Origin: a virus
Virus record (IMG/VR): IMGVR_UViG_3300030406_005861
Coordinates: 958-44,552 of that record
Length of the DNA stretch: 43,595 bases
Direction: 5' to 3' (one strand)
Below the pieces are notes generated by a model, which saw only the letters and a list, made by a program, of their open reading frames with translations, made no database searches and was not told the origin of the DNA. The stretch's first letter is position 1; every line of letters starts with the position of its first letter. Made by a program: the position numbers and the translations under genes. Of the stretch, positions 32,301 to 39,790 are shown one piece after another.

Positions 32301-34931
32301 TCCTCCATTGCCATCATAGGTTATAAAGAAATCACTATCCGCAGAATCATCTACAAAATATTGACGAACGGTTTCTGTAGGGTTTGTGAAGATTAATCCT
32401 AAATTATTCCCAGTAGCATTGCCTACATGAAGTCTAGATTGTGGAGTTGCTACTCCTATACCAAATCTTTGGTTTTCGGAATCAAACCTTGCCATCTCCA
32501 CCCCAGCCTCTCCAGCTTGGAAGATAATGTCATCTTCATCTCTATTTGATTGTAAATAAAGATGATTAACTCTAGGTGTGATAACACTCGCGCCTCCATG
32601 ACCACTTACATAAATTGTTCCTCCATTTGTATTCCCAAGGGTCAAACTGCCAGCGCCATTTGCTCTCACCTGTCCATTATTTTGAACAAGAAGATCAGCA
32701 ACTGTTATATCATTTGTTGTCGTATTACCCTCATCAGTAACAGTCTGCAATGTATCTGTTTCAAAAGCAGAAGTTCCAGTAACAACAGGATTACCATTTA
32801 CATAAATTCCACTATCAGTTTCTATAAAAACACCACTCTTAAAGTCTAAGACCATTGTGTTTGCACCAGTAGAAAATGCAGGAGTAGTTAAAGAATCACT
32901 AAATACAAACGCGCCATGATGACTAGGTTGAACTATTGAATAATTTCCTGCGGTGACAGCATCATTTGCACCAATATTTTGATAAGCGCCACCAAGAATT
33001 GTTGATCTTCTTCCTGATATTGTATTATTATTTCCTCCTGCAATAGTGCTTTGAAGGCCACTAATTGTATTGGAGACACCAGCACCAATAAAGTTATAGC
33101 CACCGTCTATTAACTGTTGTTTAATTACATTACTTTCTCCACCAGCAATCGCAGATGCTTTGTTAGAAACTAAGTTTCCTTGTCCTCCTCCTATATTAGC
33201 AGCAAAAGCGTCTGTAATTTTATTAGTCGATCCACCTGCTATAGAAGCCCTTTCAGAACCTGATATTAAATTATTAAATCCACCACCAATAACTGCAAAA
33301 TCACTCCCAGAGATATCATTATTTCTACCCCCAACACTTACGGAAAATTCACTATTATCTACGTTTACGCCAGATCCACCACCAATAACATTTGTGTTAC
33401 CTCCAGAAATTTGGTTTCGTATACCAGCAATAATAACATTATAGTTACCACTAATAGCATTACCAGAACCCCCTAATATAGCAGAACCTGTTGCTGGGGA
33501 TTGATATTGCATTTCATATCCACCTAAATCAGTTTGATGAGAAATAGAAGTTGCACCGTATGGATTTAAAGATATCGCCCCCGCTGGATATGTAAAATCT
33601 ATTACTTGAATATCATTTCCAAAACTAACTGTTTCAGTCTCTTTTTTAAGGGTGGGACTTGTTGAATTACCTAAGTAAAGGTGTCCTTGTGTATTATCAG
33701 AGCCATCCTTAATTCTAGCAGACCCACAAATAACAACTTTATCTGAGTAAGAACCTATTTCACTTGGGGGAACCCCAACTCCCACTTGACCTTCTACATG
33801 AAAATTGTCATCAGCGACAGTGTCGTCAAAATAATTACTACCTACAACTGCTCCAGCAACTCCTAAAGTTCTAGAAGAACTAGACCCCGCAGCTAAAGTG
33901 CCATCTAAATCACAACAATCTGATGAAATTTCTAGATCTGCGCCACCATTTGTAGATCCAATAGTAATATGTGTTCCAGCAACTAAACCTCTAAACTTAA
34001 ATGGTTTAATGGTGTCTTCTATATAGACTTGATTTCCCGCTGAACCATCTTCATGTGTTGCATGACCGCCGCTAATTAAAATCCTATCAGCGTTCCTTGG
34101 ATCGATTGATACCTCAACATTATTTTGATCGCTAGCTGACTCTGAGCCTATAAGTGTTCTAAATTCAAAACCCTCTTGTGGGTCTAATGTTGAAGCTCCG
34201 TCATTGTAAACTTCTACTGCTGAACCTATATTTACACATGCGCCAGTGCCTACTCCTCCTTCACCAGTTCCAGTGGCAGCGATTACAATAGATGAATCAG
34301 TTTGGCTAACATGAATTCCAGAACCTGCGACAACCGCCCTAACCTTAACAGGGCTAGTTTCACTTTTATGTCCATCTTCTACTAAGGGAAGAGCAACTTT
34401 CCCAGCAACGTGAGTGCCTAATTGCTTAAATTGCCTATCAGAAAGTTGAATATTACTTCTTTGAGTATATTCTTCTAATGCTCCATTTTTTAATTTTAAA
34501 ATTGGAAAATATCCTGTAAATTCTGTAACAACATCACTACTAAAAAGAATATGTGGGAAATCGGTTACAAGATCATCTGATGCTGATGTCCCCTCTCCTC
34601 CTTGTCCTTCCCCACTAACTCCAGTAAAAGTAGCTTTAGTTACTAAAAAACTATTAGCATCAACAACTACCTCTACAAAATATTCTATCTCATGCTCTAG
34701 TGGGAGAGAATAAGTCTTATCCATCTCCAGAATCTGCTGATTTTCTTTGTCTTGGACTTGACTAGATGAGGTTCTGTTAAAATAGTAGCCTTGATTAAAT
34801 TTAACATCATAAGACTCTAAAAACCCTTCATCGTTGAAGACATAATCAACAGATGGGAGAAAGGGCGTTACATCGTTAACTGTAAAACCCTCTTTTGATA
34901 CTCTATTAAAAAAATCTGGTATATCAGACAT
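26331..34931 (-). CDS. Giant chimeric tail-fibre protein, 2866 aa
   Basis: N-terminal ~350 aa attach to the virion (inferred). Around 470-680 the NxISG / IAGG repeats (e.g. GGRNNDISGSDFAVIGGGFN) look like a left-handed beta-roll as in YadA-type heads. Next come repeats of the form SAAVKDYVDNTVIPDTN followed by LGLGTAAVQNVG-type ~60-aa units (about 1100-1760), then GIGTTxP shaft units, ending in a C-terminal domain (PVLVTGPIKVGDYIVTSSKQ) similar to folding or trimerisation domains of other fibres. The 180-200 bp DNA repeats in the middle are nearly identical. It heads the fibre block after a small coupled gene. Confidence 0.85.
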   Translation of the reverse strand: MSDIPDFFNRVSKEGFTVNDVTPFLPSVDYVFNDEGFLESYDVKFNQGYYFNRTSSSQVQDKENQQILEMDKTYSLPLEHEIEYFVEVVVDANSFLVTKATFTGVSGEGQGGEGTSASDDLVTDFPHILFSSDVVTEFTGYFPILKLKNGALEEYTQRSNIQLSDRQFKQLGTHVAGKVALPLVEDGHKSETSPVKVRAVVAGSGIHVSQTDSSIVIAATGTGEGGVGTGACVNIGSAVEVYNDGASTLDPQEGFEFRTLIGSESASDQNNVEVSIDPRNADRILISGGHATHEDGSAGNQVYIEDTIKPFKFRGLVAGTHITIGSTNGGADLEISSDCCDLDGTLAAGSSSSRTLGVAGAVVGSNYFDDTVADDNFHVEGQVGVGVPPSEIGSYSDKVVICGSARIKDGSDNTQGHLYLGNSTSPTLKKETETVSFGNDIQVIDFTYPAGAISLNPYGATSISHQTDLGGYEMQYQSPATGSAILGGSGNAISGNYNVIIAGIRNQISGGNTNVIGGGSGVNVDNSEFSVSVGGRNNDISGSDFAVIGGGFNNLISGSERASIAGGSTNKITDAFAANIGGGQGNLVSNKASAIAGGESNVIKQQLIDGGYNFIGAGVSNTISGLQSTIAGGNNNTISGRRSTILGGAYQNIGANDAVTAGNYSIVQPSHHGAFVFSDSLTTPAFSTGANTMVLDFKSGVFIETDSGIYVNGNPVVTGTSAFETDTLQTVTDEGNTTTNDITVADLLVQNNGQVRANGAGSLTLGNTNGGTIYVSGHGGASVITPRVNHLYLQSNRDEDDIIFQAGEAGVEMARFDSENQRFGIGVATPQSRLHVGNATGNNLGLIFTNPTETVRQYFVDDSADSDFFITYDGNGGAEITLQHDGKLVLNASNGDNVGIGSINPQANLDVTSTLNQQHLKVQGAYAEGVGALAIIKTTANGNALLVESASTSDSREIFEVKNGGGPVFDILGDGNVGIAVADPDEKLEVDGNIKIASDRFYRMGGSDFQIGADGAAAGMHFHAGGTEKLTLLANGNFAIGANSPAHKLVVSGDAAGTGHLGQLTFLTTGYLLSGQVSVADFIGSSIVNESEGIGNNDNDDTIPTSAAVKDYVDNTVIPDTNTFVNAASFNTSDGVLTLTRNDSVTVTTDLDGRFALSSSLGTAATQNVGISENNVLQVDSTVSDNDFLRIDGTKVQGLNDGETRTALGLGTAAVQNVGIGNSNLLQSDGTISDEDFLRVDGTHIKGLDAGETRTALGLGAAALLGVGVSANDVLQADETLNNNDFLQINANKVKGLDASEARSALGLGSLATLSAVDADTVTVSNLEKDNLKASFLVIESEGIGNNDNDDTIPTSAAVKDYVDNTVIPDTNTFVNAASFNTSNGVLTLTRNDAATVTTDLDGRFALSSSLGTAALENVGIGVSNLLQSNGTISDNDFLRVDGTKIEGLDASEVLSAIGAQASLTFGIADTNAVKIDSSSVADDEYARFTANGLESRSTAEVLSDIGAQSALSFGISAGDVTKVGAGGLSDNDFVRVDGTTYEGLDASEVRSALSLGSLATLSAIDGDVTVVSNLSLGIFKANAIVTEAEGIGSNDTDTMLPTSAAVKDYVDNTVIPDTNTFVNAASFNTSDGVLTLTRNDSVTVTTDLDGRFALSSSLGTAATENVGTSEDHVLQADSTVSNNDFLRVNGAKVAGLDAGEVRTALSLGSLALLSEVDADSVTVSNLETDNLKAGVLDTDLNSVSTSDDTLASAKAIKTYVDANAGGSLTLQQVTDNGATTTNNITLASSLPKLFFQDTDGTNQIAEISKAGTHLYFYNRDNASNGGYIFLGDNGTTDTEFMRIAADGNVEIGDNKKFKASTYSSSYIKFEDDTKVSANSDIIFDVNGSEELMRLEEGGKVGIGITAPSGNLHVRGSAVAGYVSDDYADLITESSDSRIQVVSDNGGNNGSAFILTNVNAGTHSNWAFGQTTTAQDNKLHIGHNTSAGGDVSHYSNSNDLTLTTDGKVGIGSFSPSFVLDTVFAGDNGARLRSTDNHSSLTVQSHASYGAYLRFSDGGNRYWLQARSDDKLQFRPNATLLESACIYFDETGRVGIGVSNPASALHVIGDGGTAARIENGALKIRYPANNDSITITPSVGNEARILAADVDTSSPHPLKIAGDYVRFTTSGSSPDTEVMRITADSKVGIGTTDPDTTLEVAGVIKSSSTSRVQADVLNNSANSANIIYRTDRTIVGNNASALVILDGGNVGIGTTNPQEELDLRGDMRLDSAGNTDRSIYFRNQSSIAKVRSDAALQFDVGVASSPTAAMYIEEDTRDVGIGLTSPTSKLHIYGGSSTGLAGSLRNDSKNRMNMKVPMSSTTRYIGTVTQYGNGDSAGFTIRLYDGAEKVFRIVRVVVQNSGGTNFPSITVEGGGEDTDIHIDLKYKNRDGDATKTDFFLDPTGTKFFTQYIEIEGFIFKEEGYNTTSLSSCSLDDNLALNILDHGNGSRVGVGTTDPSAKFHAEGSMIVKGDATWAGTDNQDGAIYMSDVGRGLLGNMGSNYARPLISTSSQTIIIGSNGTSAIRNIKYNAGNGAGTADSEHNFYTSGNNVRFHIAKDGKVGIGTDSPVYELDVAGDVGIDQYIRHNGDTNTYFGFSAGDTIQFNTASNERMRIAANGSVGIGVTNPAGDKLMTQADNGYFAARLNGSTTAGQSNGLRVRAGYNSTDRPVLVEKGDGTDVFIIDGLGNVGIGSAPSYELDVSGTTRSTFYIGGAYLEENASSSKLKFYTDGTVLVMDEDGELKPCDKENDTLVFGVSKKDFDSPVVLGAEPVLVTGPIKVGDYIVTSSKQGHGQAMKEQNIGTIIAQAMESGDGESYNIKAMIRKM
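29941..31640. repeat. Three near-identical direct repeats inside the 2866-aa fibre gene
   Basis: Segments starting near 29945, 30689 and 31439 repeat with periods of 744 and 750 bp, over about 190 bp each. A 74-bp stretch is identical in the first and third copies (29992-30065 and 31486-31559). They encode the repeated SAAVKDYVDN and DGRFALSSSLG modules. Recombination between copies would remove or add an in-frame ~250-aa block. Confidence 0.85.
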
Positions 34932-35262
34932 CTAAATCCTCTTTTTGAGAAAAAGATGGCTCGTCATAATCTATCTGTAAAATTTCACCATCTTCATCAA
35001 AGTAATATAAACGATCAAAACAATTAAATTTATTATAATTTAAGGGTTTGATATCCTTCTCTATAAAACCAATTGAATTGCGAGAGTAAAAATATTTCAC
35101 CCCACCACGCTTAAGAGAACCGTCAGGCCAAAGGAATTGTTTCTCGGCAAAATAACAGTCTGTTAAAGAATTATTGCGCCAAACTTCAATATATGCAAAA
35201 TCATTATCAAAGTCATGTCGCTTTGTTTCTAGTTTTATAGACTTTTTTACGATGGTTTTCAC
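34924..35262 (-). CDS. Hypothetical protein upstream of the giant fibre, 112 aa
   Basis: Starts MKTIVKKSIKLETKRHDFDN, rich in Tyr/Phe/Asp (FAYIEVWRNNSLTDCYFAEK and LYYFDEDGEILQIDYDEP). It reads as a beta-sandwich-like protein. Its TGA overlaps the start of the 2866-aa fibre, and a GAGGA Shine-Dalgarno lies in its last codons. It may be a fibre chaperone or a tail-attachment subunit by position only. Confidence 0.65.
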   Translation of the reverse strand: MKTIVKKSIKLETKRHDFDNDFAYIEVWRNNSLTDCYFAEKQFLWPDGSLKRGGVKYFYSRNSIGFIEKDIKPLNYNKFNCFDRLYYFDEDGEILQIDYDEPSFSQKEDLDV

Positions 35263-35302
35263 TTTAATAATGATATAAAATAGTTACACCTATTTCAAAT
35301 AT

Positions 35303-35330
35303 TTGTTCCCTAGAGAAAAACCGTTACAAT
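35303..35330 (+). promoter_or_regulatory. Possible plus-strand promoter upstream of the 35384 gene
   Basis: TTGTTC (35303-35308), 16-bp spacer, TACAAT (35325-35330). An alternative (TTGAAC, 16-bp spacer, TAAAAT) has its -10 overlapping the ATG at 35384 and is less likely. Confidence 0.4.
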
Positions 35331-35383
35331 AATGATACATACTTTTTTTTACCAAACTTGAACATAGCTGTAAGTAGTGTAAA

Positions 35384-35548
35384 ATGGATATAGAAGAAGA
35401 TTACCCAAGAACCCAAGTGAGTGAACGACCTAGAAATAAAAAAGAAGCCAAGGACTTCAAAAATCAAATGAAGCAACCTTGGGATGACATCCCAGTCAAA
35501 GTCCTAGTATTTATTATACTAGGATTAATTTACCTTGTGTTTAGGTAA
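35384..35548 (+). CDS. Small single-pass membrane protein on the opposite strand, 54 aa
   Basis: ATG 35384 to TAA 35546-35548 encodes MDIEEDYPRTQVSERPRNKK, a charged region, then a hydrophobic C-terminal helix (PVKVLVFIILGLIYLVFR). The charged N-terminus with a C-terminal membrane anchor suggests a type II or tail-anchored protein. It is the only plus-strand gene in the 14.65-43.6 kb part. No Shine-Dalgarno is obvious. Unknown function. Confidence 0.6.
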   Translation: MDIEEDYPRTQVSERPRNKKEAKDFKNQMKQPWDDIPVKVLVFIILGLIYLVFR

Positions 35549-35566
35549 TTTAAATTAATTTTAAAT
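35547..35566. repeat. AT-rich palindrome, variant copy 4
   Basis: Starts AATTTAAATTAATTTT and continues AAATC. It overlaps the stop codon of the 35384 gene and lies directly before the end of the 35571 gene. Confidence 0.5.
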
Positions 35567-35570
35567 CAGA

Positions 35571-37226
35571 TTACTCAGAACCTTTTGCTCTTTCCATCTG
35601 CTCTGGAGTAGGAGCGCCTTTATCTCCCTTTTTCCTCATTTTCTCACCAGAACCTCTTTTAATTCTTTCTTTTTTCTTCCTGATGTTTTCCCAGAGACTA
35701 CTATCTGACTTCTCTTTCTCCTTGAGAATCTCTTTATGACGCTTCATGAAAGCCTCATGATTTGGACCAGCCATATATAAAGTCTTCCCATCCTCTGTTT
35801 TGTGAGTGTGGATTCCTTTTAAGCCCATTTTTTCTGCATCCTTCATGGCTTTTTCTTTGCTATCAAAGTAGTGATCTTTCTCATTTGGAGAGCCATAAGA
35901 ATATTTTTTCTTTTTGCTTTCTGATTTTTTCTTTTTACCAGTATGATAAGAAGCTTCACTTTCTTCTTTCTCTTCCTCTGAGATTTTGCCCTCTTTCCTC
36001 ATTTTTTCTAGGATTGCCTTTTTAAGAGCAGGAGGAAGTTTTTTCTGTTTTTCAGTAAGCTGGGCTTTATTCTCCTCATTTTTCTCCATCATCATAGCCC
36101 TATCTTTTTTATACTGAACAGCACAAGATGACATAGTTTTGTCCATGTCCATGTCTTTTGTGTCAACCATATCAGCATCATTCATCATGCAGTGACTCAT
36201 GTAAGATTTAAACACAGTCTTTTCATCATCTCCCATGTCCATGCCATAGACTTTTTTCTTCATTGCTGCTTCAGATGTCTTACGTTGATCGTCTTTAACC
36301 ATAGAAGATTTAGCGATATCTTGATCAGCTTTTCTATAAGATTCTTTCACCTTACCACCTCTCATCATTTTGAGAAAAGTATTCACTCTAGCCATAGCCC
36401 ATCCATGACGAGACATGTTAGGACGGTGAGAGGTGCTAAAAGCACCCGCTCCACGACGATAAACACGTTTTAGTTGTCCTAGGGTGACTTTCCTAGAATA
36501 TTTATCGTTATGTTTTTTAACTTTATCTTTTAAAGTATTTGTTGTTTTCTCGCTAAAAGTAATTTTGCCACCACCTTTTTTAGCGCTACCTTTTGGATTT
36601 CTTTTAGAACCACGTTTTCTTTCGCTAGGCTCTGCTGGTGTTTGTGCGCCACTCTTTGGACCTCTACGCTTTGCTGCTTCTGCTAAATCAAGAAGAGCAG
36701 GGCATTCCTCAACAAGAGAATCATGATCAAAAAATGTTTGACCATCCCACTCATCGACAGATCCTTTTGTAATGTTAGTGACGCTTTTCGCACTCCACAT
36801 GCGACAGGACCAGTATTTAGGAGTAGTTTTATCTTTTGCTTGATCGCAGTTGTGACGATCTCTAAAAGCCTTTCTGCGTTTAGGGTCATCTCTTTTAATC
36901 TCCATATTAGGGTCACCAAAGTTGACCTTAACTACATTACCTTTGTCATTTTTTACATAAACAGAAAACTTTTTTGGCCCTTTAGGAGTCCTAAATGGTT
37001 TGTTTAAAGTTTTATTTTCATTAGCGGCATCAGAGAAAAAGAGAGATTTATCATCGCCTTCTCCTGTAACAACAGATGCTTTAGATTCTGCCTGTTCAAA
37101 AATATTTATACAGACAGCAACCCTTTGCTTATTATCGCTAAATTCATCTTTATCAGTTAAATTAGACACGCAGCGACTAACAAAATCGCCTCTTTTTTCG
37201 TTATTTCTTGGGACTGGTAATGGCAT
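35571..37226 (-). CDS. Basic multidomain head-associated phage protein, 551 aa
   Basis: A mosaic of modules that recur in phage head proteins: N-terminal MPLPVPRNNEKRGDFVSRCV with spaced cysteines; a block FSVYVKNDKGNVVKVNFGDP, MEIKRDDPKRRKAF, RHNCDQAKDKTTPKYWSCRM; a central RRGAGAFSTSHRPNMSRHGW motif; and a C-terminal HTHKTEDGKTLYMAGPNHEA module. Linkers are lysine-rich and low-complexity. In other phages these modules are attached to portal or prohead-protease genes, suggesting a capsid-scaffold or maturation role here; no protease motif is seen. It follows the nuclease-like gene after 26 nt and has no Shine-Dalgarno. Confidence 0.75.
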   Translation of the reverse strand: MPLPVPRNNEKRGDFVSRCVSNLTDKDEFSDNKQRVAVCINIFEQAESKASVVTGEGDDKSLFFSDAANENKTLNKPFRTPKGPKKFSVYVKNDKGNVVKVNFGDPNMEIKRDDPKRRKAFRDRHNCDQAKDKTTPKYWSCRMWSAKSVTNITKGSVDEWDGQTFFDHDSLVEECPALLDLAEAAKRRGPKSGAQTPAEPSERKRGSKRNPKGSAKKGGGKITFSEKTTNTLKDKVKKHNDKYSRKVTLGQLKRVYRRGAGAFSTSHRPNMSRHGWAMARVNTFLKMMRGGKVKESYRKADQDIAKSSMVKDDQRKTSEAAMKKKVYGMDMGDDEKTVFKSYMSHCMMNDADMVDTKDMDMDKTMSSCAVQYKKDRAMMMEKNEENKAQLTEKQKKLPPALKKAILEKMRKEGKISEEEKEESEASYHTGKKKKSESKKKKYSYGSPNEKDHYFDSKEKAMKDAEKMGLKGIHTHKTEDGKTLYMAGPNHEAFMKRHKEILKEKEKSDSSLWENIRKKKERIKRGSGEKMRKKGDKGAPTPEQMERAKGSE

Positions 37227-37252
37227 GATATAAAAGTTTACTGGTTTTTACA

Positions 37253-37837
37253 CTACAAAAGTTCTATTGGGCAATACTCCTTTGGCTTGCATTTTAGGGG
37301 GTTTTTATAAATAAAGAAATGCTCACAATTGTCTGTTATTTGTTCTTTTTTTATCCATATCATCAGGTCTTTTCTACCTTTTCTTGTATAGCCAAGTCCA
37401 TTTTTTTGGGCTTTGATTTTATCATCAGTTATTTTAGTCCTTATTTTTGTCTTTTTTACAACATAATCGTATAAATCAGAATTTTTAACACATAAAAAAC
37501 ATTCTTTATCATCTAAATAAAAGTTTATCCACTTCGGAGCTTCAGTATCAGGATTACACCAGCCTTTATTGCCAGCAACATTTAATATTTCAACTAAAAG
37601 TAGTCCTTTATTTTTATATCCAGCTTTTGCACTTTTAACATCATAACTCTCTTCATTTCTCATGTATCCATCGATATGATATTTCATATCTTGTCGCCTA
37701 CTAGATACCTTTGTAGGTATATCATTATTTTTACAATATTCTAAAAATATTCCCTCTGCTTTCTTGCCAGCCATAGATCTTTTTCTATGGTCTGTATCGC
37801 CTGTATGTTTTTTAATAAATGAATTTAATGTTCTCAT
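37253..37837 (-). CDS. PD-(D/E)xK nuclease-like protein, 194 aa
   Basis: The pattern KYHIDGY followed by ESYDVKSAKAG (D then D-V-K) with an upstream GKKAEGIFLEYC helix resembles the restriction-endonuclease fold core (E-D-DxK). The GYKNKGLLLVEILNVAG and WINFYLDD blocks fit its beta sheet. Fold recognition is by eye; it could be a Holliday-junction or structure-specific nuclease, or inactive. Its start overlaps the HAD gene by 4 nt (ATGA), linking it to the sugar cassette transcript. Confidence 0.6.
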   Translation of the reverse strand: MRTLNSFIKKHTGDTDHRKRSMAGKKAEGIFLEYCKNNDIPTKVSSRRQDMKYHIDGYMRNEESYDVKSAKAGYKNKGLLLVEILNVAGNKGWCNPDTEAPKWINFYLDDKECFLCVKNSDLYDYVVKKTKIRTKITDDKIKAQKNGLGYTRKGRKDLMIWIKKEQITDNCEHFFIYKNPLKCKPKEYCPIELL

Positions 37838-38175
37838 AAAGTAATTGTTTCTGTTTCTCCCGTCCTAAGATCTGTCATAAAGAAATCTTGCACATTGAAA
37901 GCTTTATCATCAATCCAATAATCATAAGATGGCTTGCCCATTCTTAGTTCAGTTCTTTTTACTCCCCACTCATCCAATTGTTTTTTAGTTAATTTACTAT
38001 GATCTATACCACTATTACCTCCTCTTGCAGTCCAGTAAATAATTGTATGACCAGCATCATACAATTTATTGAAAAATTTTATTCTATCTACTATTGGTCT
38101 AGCCTGACTATAAGGAGTTGATTTGCTTTCATGTCTACAAATAGTTCCATCTATATCTACAATATAAGTTTTCAT
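37834..38175 (-). CDS. HAD-family phosphatase-like protein, 113 aa
   Basis: Motif I is VDIDGTIC (D7, D9), motif II lies in YWTARGG, and motif IV is YWIDDKAFN. It is short for the HAD family (113 aa) and lacks a cap domain, like small phage HAD phosphatases. Given the kinase and adenylyltransferase neighbours, a sugar 1,7-bisphosphate phosphatase (GmhB-like) role is tempting, but sequence similarity to GmhB is only in the shared motifs. It overlaps both neighbours by 4 nt (ATGA). Confidence 0.8.
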   Translation of the reverse strand: MKTYIVDIDGTICRHESKSTPYSQARPIVDRIKFFNKLYDAGHTIIYWTARGGNSGIDHSKLTKKQLDEWGVKRTELRMGKPSYDYWIDDKAFNVQDFFMTDLRTGETETITL

Positions 38176-38666
38176 TTTAATTTGTTTATGATATCTGTTG
38201 TGCTAATATTTTCTATAAAAGGAATAACCTTTAATATAGCAGAACCTTTTGCCTTAAGCTCAGACTTATTTAGGGAATCCTCATCATAATCTCCACCCTT
38301 ACACCAAAAATCTGGTTGAAGCTCTCTTAACTGTTTTACTACAGTTTTAGTATTAAATGTGAAGACATAGTCAACTTGTTCATGACAAGCAACTGTGTAG
38401 GCTCTTTGTTTAGCTGATAAAATAGGCCGACCCTCCCCTTTCAAAGATCTGACGCTTGCATCTCCGTTAATGCCTACAACTAATTTAGAGTTTAGACTAC
38501 AAGCATTTTTCATTGCATTTAACAAACTTGCGTGTCCAGCATGAAATATATCAAAACACCCATTTGTAAATATAAAAAACTTTTTTATACCAACCTTTTC
38601 TAACTCTCTAGCAAACTCTCTTTCTCTTTTAATATCTTCAAAAGATACTATTTTTTTATGTTTCAT
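38172..38666 (-). CDS. Heptose-1-phosphate adenylyltransferase-like protein (HldE C-domain type), 164 aa
   Basis: Nucleotidyltransferase fold with IFTNGCFDIFHAGHASLL (HxGH at 42-45), LVVGINGDASVRSLKGEGRP and C-terminal ENISTTDII. This is the layout of the adenylyltransferase half of HldE, which turns D-beta-D-heptose 1-phosphate into the ADP-sugar and releases PPi. Length (164) equals that domain. It overlaps the upstream kinase and downstream HAD by 4 nt each, recreating the HldE pathway as separate genes. Substrate unproved; a related sugar is possible. Confidence 0.85.
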   Translation of the reverse strand: MKHKKIVSFEDIKREREFARELEKVGIKKFFIFTNGCFDIFHAGHASLLNAMKNACSLNSKLVVGINGDASVRSLKGEGRPILSAKQRAYTVACHEQVDYVFTFNTKTVVKQLRELQPDFWCKGGDYDEDSLNKSELKAKGSAILKVIPFIENISTTDIINKLK

Positions 38667-39412
38667 ATTGTAGCCACTCCTTTTTTACGTATTACTTTTT
38701 GACAACAATCTTGAGCTAAAATAATTGCTGTCTCTACATTTCTCGTAGCAGTAAAAGCATAAGCTAAAGCAGCTAAAAAAGTATCTCCTGCTCCAGAAAC
38801 ATCTCTTACTTCAGAGGGGTTTTTAATTGGGTAATCTTTATGATTATACCAGCAACCTTTTGATGCTTTTGTAACAATTAGATTGTCTCCACCTCTATGT
38901 TTCCAACCATTCTCTAGGTATTCTTTTTCATTAATTTTTACAAATGTAAAACCATCTGCCCACTCAACATTAAATTCTTTTTTAGTATCTAAGAAAGATA
39001 ATTTGCTTCTTTTAGATATTTCTCTCAAATCTCTTTGTTTTAAAAAGCCTTTATTATAATCAGAAACAACCACGGCATCATATTCCTCTATGTCCTCTGG
39101 TAATTGACCACAATAAGGATAACTATCTGTATCAACCCTTAAAAACATCTGGTTCGATTGTATATCTATATATCTAGTTTTGTGACCTTTTGCTTCATTG
39201 GTAAATAAATTAATTTTATTTTTATAAGGAATATCCTTATTAGCATCTTCATCAAGAGCTACTAAATTTCTATAAACATTTGTAGCCATACCTAAACTAT
39301 CAACTCCATCTTCTGGCACAAAAACTGGAGCAGGAGCTTCAGGACAAAGACGACTTGCTTTACCATAACAAAATCTATCGCTACAAGTCTCTCCTATAAC
39401 GAGAAATTTCAT
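38663..39412 (-). CDS. Heptose-7-phosphate kinase-like PfkB protein (HldE N-domain type), 249 aa
   Basis: N-terminal CSDRFCYGKASRLCPEAPAP closely follows HldE/RfaE kinase sequence, and DVSGAGDTFLAAL carries the GAGD catalytic base of the PfkB family. It is about 60-70 residues shorter than the cellular kinase domain (about 320); the segment after TNVYRNLVAL is compressed, so a substrate shift or reduced activity is possible. Expected reaction: phosphorylation of heptose 7-phosphate at C1. It shares an ATGA overlap with the cupin gene upstream and the adenylyltransferase downstream. Confidence 0.85.
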   Translation of the reverse strand: MKFLVIGETCSDRFCYGKASRLCPEAPAPVFVPEDGVDSLGMATNVYRNLVALDEDANKDIPYKNKINLFTNEAKGHKTRYIDIQSNQMFLRVDTDSYPYCGQLPEDIEEYDAVVVSDYNKGFLKQRDLREISKRSKLSFLDTKKEFNVEWADGFTFVKINEKEYLENGWKHRGGDNLIVTKASKGCWYNHKDYPIKNPSEVRDVSGAGDTFLAALAYAFTATRNVETAIILAQDCCQKVIRKKGVATI

Positions 39413-39783
39413 TACTGAGAAGACCCCTTTTCTACCCTGTAAGAGTCTTCATTGAAATGCTGAGTGCTAACTTCAAAAACACTAGAATCTTCTAAAGCTG
39501 TCAACTTATGAGGAATACATGGTTTAAGGTGAACTACATCCCCCTCTATCAATTGCCTATCTCTTTTTTCTGCTTTTTCTAAATCAAAAAACTCTAATTT
39601 CAATCTTCCCTTTGTCACACACCACGTTTCTTCTTTTAAAATATGATAGTGCATAGAAAAAGAAGACCCCTCGTTAAAACGAAGGATCTTCCCACAATAC
39701 TTTTCGTTGTTGGTTATCCAAAGCTCATCGCCCCAACCTTTTGGGTGAGCTTCTAGTTTAGAAAAAACAGGCTCAATACTCAT
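39412..39783 (-). CDS. Cupin, phosphomannose-isomerase/capsular-sugar type, 123 aa
   Basis: Typical single cupin: AHPKGWGDELWITNNEKYCG, then SSFSMHYHILKEETWCVTKG (metal ligands H, H, E) and GDVVHLKPCIPHKL. This resembles the C-terminal cupin of type II phosphomannose isomerase / mannose-1-P guanylyltransferase. It opens the sugar-activation cassette. The start was moved to ATG 39783 because a perfect -10 TATAAT ends 7 nt upstream; the codon before it is TTG. Sugar specificity cannot be assigned. Confidence 0.8.
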   Translation of the reverse strand: MSIEPVFSKLEAHPKGWGDELWITNNEKYCGKILRFNEGSSFSMHYHILKEETWCVTKGRLKLEFFDLEKAEKRDRQLIEGDVVHLKPCIPHKLTALEDSSVFEVSTQHFNEDSYRVEKGSSQ

Positions 39784-39790
39784 CAAGAGT

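Noticed and set aside
35571-37226. Prohead protease or portal protein
   Set aside because: Shares accessory modules with such proteins, but no catalytic Ser/His protease motif or portal core can be seen.
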